Below, one piece after another: positions 5,349-6,760 of a DNA stretch of 6,760 nucleotides (its first letter is position 1; each line of letters starts with the position of its first letter). This DNA comes from Pedobacter sp. UBA1951 (GTDB lineage: Bacteria > Bacteroidota > Bacteroidia > Sphingobacteriales > Sphingobacteriaceae): NCBI GenBank assembly GCA_002336465.1, contig DDEP01000188.1, forward strand, positions 1-6,760, written 5' to 3'. The notes under the pieces are model-generated. The model worked only from the letters and a program-made list of their open reading frames with translations, made no database searches and was not told the origin of the DNA. The translations under genes and the position numbers were made by a program.

Positions 5349-6104
5349 TTATAGTTTTATTTTCTTTAAATCCTCTGGCGTATCGATTGCAACGGTTTCG
5401 AGGTCTGTTATAGCTGTCCTGATGGCATAACCATTTTCTAACCAACGCAACTGCTCCAAGCTTTCGGCTTTTTCAAGTGATGATGGGCGTATTTCTGTGA
5501 TATTGAGCAGCGTTTCTCGTAAATAACCATAAATACCAATATGTTTATAATACCGATGTTGATTTAACCAATCTTTTTCCTCGGCATTACGTATAAACGG
5601 AATAGGATGCCTGCTAAAATACAAAGCATCGGCATTGGTGTTTACCACTACCTTTGGAATATTTACATTAAAAAGCTCCTGTTCTGTATGAATTTCTTTG
5701 ATCAGGGTGGCTATTTTTACAGAAGGATCTATAAAACAATTAGCCAGCAGGTTAATTTGTTCAGGATCAATGAATGGTTCATCGCCTTGTATATTAATGA
5801 CCACATCAAAATCGGGCATTGAAACCGCTATCTCGGCACAACGGTCTGTTCCGCTTTGATGCTGATCAGAGGTCATCACAAACTCTCCACCAAATTTTTG
5901 CACTTCTTCGGCTATACGTACATCGTCTGTAGCTACAATTACTTTGGTTAAACTTTTACATGATAAAGCTTGTTCATAAGTTCTGTTTATCATGGTTTTA
6001 CCATTTATATCAACCAAAGGTTTTCCCGGAAAACGGGTAGAAGCATAACGTGCGGGTATGATGCCCAATATGCGTAAAGACCTTGATGTACCTGTTGCAC
6101 CCAT
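5349..6104 (-). CDS. kdsB: 3-deoxy-manno-octulosonate cytidylyltransferase
   Basis: KdsB joins KDO to CMP (CTP + KDO to CMP-KDO + PPi) in the cytoplasm, activating the sugar for the lipopolysaccharide inner core. The 251-residue protein is full length. It has the nucleotide-binding signature GIIPARYASTRFPGKPL (14-30), HQSGTDR (82-88), INIQGDEPF (103-111), KHIGIYGY (187-194), LEQLRWLENG (216-225) and VAIDTPEDL (238-246), all standard for the family. The N-terminus has about ten extra residues (GATGTSRSLR) before the first strand compared with typical KdsB, and there is no internal ATG to shorten it. The gene begins three bases after the stop of the deoxynucleoside kinase gene, so the two are probably cotranscribed. 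It is unrelated in function to the copper operon downstream. Confidence 0.97.
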   Translation of the reverse strand: MGATGTSRSLRILGIIPARYASTRFPGKPLVDINGKTMINRTYEQALSCKSLTKVIVATDDVRIAEEVQKFGGEFVMTSDQHQSGTDRCAEIAVSMPDFDVVINIQGDEPFIDPEQINLLANCFIDPSVKIATLIKEIHTEQELFNVNIPKVVVNTNADALYFSRHPIPFIRNAEEKDWLNQHRYYKHIGIYGYLRETLLNITEIRPSSLEKAESLEQLRWLENGYAIRTAITDLETVAIDTPEDLKKIKL

Positions 6105-6107
6105 AAT

Positions 6108-6722
6108 TTAAAATAAACCGTGTATTTCGGCTTCTATAGATTGGATAACAGCACCTAAATCTTCAGGATTATTGGTAAAATCTAATCTATCTTTGTCTAA
6201 GATCAATAGTTTTCCTAGTTTGTAATCTTTGATCCAAGCTTCGTATTTTTCATTGAGTTTAGACAAGTAATCAATCCTGATACCCGCTTCATATTCACGT
6301 CCTCGGCGTTGAATGTTGTTTACCAAAGTAGGTACAGATGCCCTAAGATAAATCAATAAATCAGGCGCTTTGATAAACGAAGTGATGTTACCAAAAATAG
6401 CCCGATAATTATCATGATCTCGGGTGGTCATCAAGCCCATTTCATGAAGGTTTTCGGCAAAAATATGTGCATCCTCATAAATGGTTCTGTCTTGTATAAC
6501 GTTTCTTTGAAGTTTTTCAATCTCTACGATTTGTTGAAAACGGCTGTTCAAAAAGTAAATCTGAAGGTTAAAGCTCCAGCGTTTCATGTCGCTGTAAAAA
6601 TCCTCTAAATAAGGATTGTTATCAACGGCTTCGTAAAGCGCTTCCCAACCATAATTCTTAGCCAATAAACCTGTTAAAGTGGTTTTACCTGCGCCAATGT
6701 TTCCAACTACTGCTATGTGCAT
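6108..6722 (-). CDS. Deoxynucleoside kinase family protein
   Basis: This is a 204-residue P-loop kinase of the deoxynucleoside kinase (dNK/dGK-dAK) family, which phosphorylates deoxynucleosides at the 5' position in the salvage pathway. It shows a Walker A loop GNIGAGKTT (7-15) right after the first strand, E31 in the LYEAVDNNP segment that faces the substrate, the DRTIYED motif (78-84) equivalent to the family's ERS/DRS motif, LIYLRASVP (123-131), and the arginine-rich lid QRRGREYE (138-145). Length matches bacterial members. Substrate (deoxyadenosine, deoxyguanosine or deoxycytidine) cannot be fixed from sequence. The start ATG is 14 bases from a heptamer tandem repeat, so the upstream region is short and no -7 element is seen. 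It is three bases from kdsB, with which it likely forms an operon. Confidence 0.93.
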   Translation of the reverse strand: MHIAVVGNIGAGKTTLTGLLAKNYGWEALYEAVDNNPYLEDFYSDMKRWSFNLQIYFLNSRFQQIVEIEKLQRNVIQDRTIYEDAHIFAENLHEMGLMTTRDHDNYRAIFGNITSFIKAPDLLIYLRASVPTLVNNIQRRGREYEAGIRIDYLSKLNEKYEAWIKDYKLGKLLILDKDRLDFTNNPEDLGAVIQSIEAEIHGLF

Positions 6723-6735
6723 TTTTTCTTCAAAT

Positions 6736-6760
6736 TTTGAGATTTGAGACTTGAGATTTG
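6736..6760. repeat. 7-bp tandem repeat (TTTGAGA), reaching the window edge
   Basis: Units are TTTGAGA (6736-6742), TTTGAGA (6743-6749), CTTGAGA (6750-6756) and a partial TTTG (6757-6760); on the minus strand this reads as repeats of TCTCAAA. It lies 13 bases before the kinase start codon, in the 5' untranslated or promoter region of that gene. Total length is unknown because it runs off the window. Confidence 0.8.

Noticed and set aside
6062..6104. KdsB N-terminal extension of about ten residues as evidence of a wrong start or a fused peptide.
   Set aside because: No alternative ATG or GTG exists downstream, and the start lies three bases after the kinase stop, a normal operon spacing. It is probably just a longer N-terminus.

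Overview
This window suggests a member of the Bacteroidota, most likely of the Sphingobacteriaceae/Pedobacter type. The evidence is AT-rich coding sequence, no Shine-Dalgarno-like sites before most starts, many short lipoproteins with the lipobox cysteine near residue 18, a TAnnTTTG-type -7 promoter element, and gene families typical of that phylum. The genus is an inference. All ten recognisable genes lie on the minus strand, so transcription runs from high to low coordinates.

Upstream part (6760 to 4732): a 7-bp tandem repeat at the window edge precedes a deoxynucleoside kinase gene. Three bases later comes kdsB (CMP-KDO synthetase, for lipopolysaccharide). Then comes a lipoprotein gene of unknown function. 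The first two are ordinary housekeeping genes.

Middle (4731 to 4159): a small membrane-anchored protein with three clustered cysteines begins at a GTG that sits almost on top of a perfect TAnnTTTG element. A 195-bp non-coding stretch with several short inverted repeats follows, and it is the obvious place for control of the next operon.

Downstream part (4158 to 4): a tight six-gene operon with spacings of 5, 5, 10, -4 and 14 bases. The order is an MbnP-like lipoprotein, an MbnH-like diheme c-type peroxidase, an outer-membrane beta-barrel whose predicted mature N-terminus starts CDICGCG, a small helical His/Met-containing lipoprotein, a SCO-family copper chaperone/thioredoxin-fold lipoprotein, and a secreted YHS-domain protein. 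Every product has an export signal, and four of the six belong to, or carry motifs of, metal- or copper-handling types.

The best reading is an envelope copper-handling module. The diheme enzyme is predicted to oxidise a tryptophan of the MbnP-like protein (W153 or W155) to kynurenine and so create a copper site. The barrel, the His/Met lipoprotein, SCO and YHS proteins would move or hold copper, possibly for cytochrome oxidase. No methanobactin precursor or biosynthesis gene is visible, so this appears to be a methanobactin-independent MbnP/MbnH system. The linkage and domains are seen in the sequence; the joint function is inferred.
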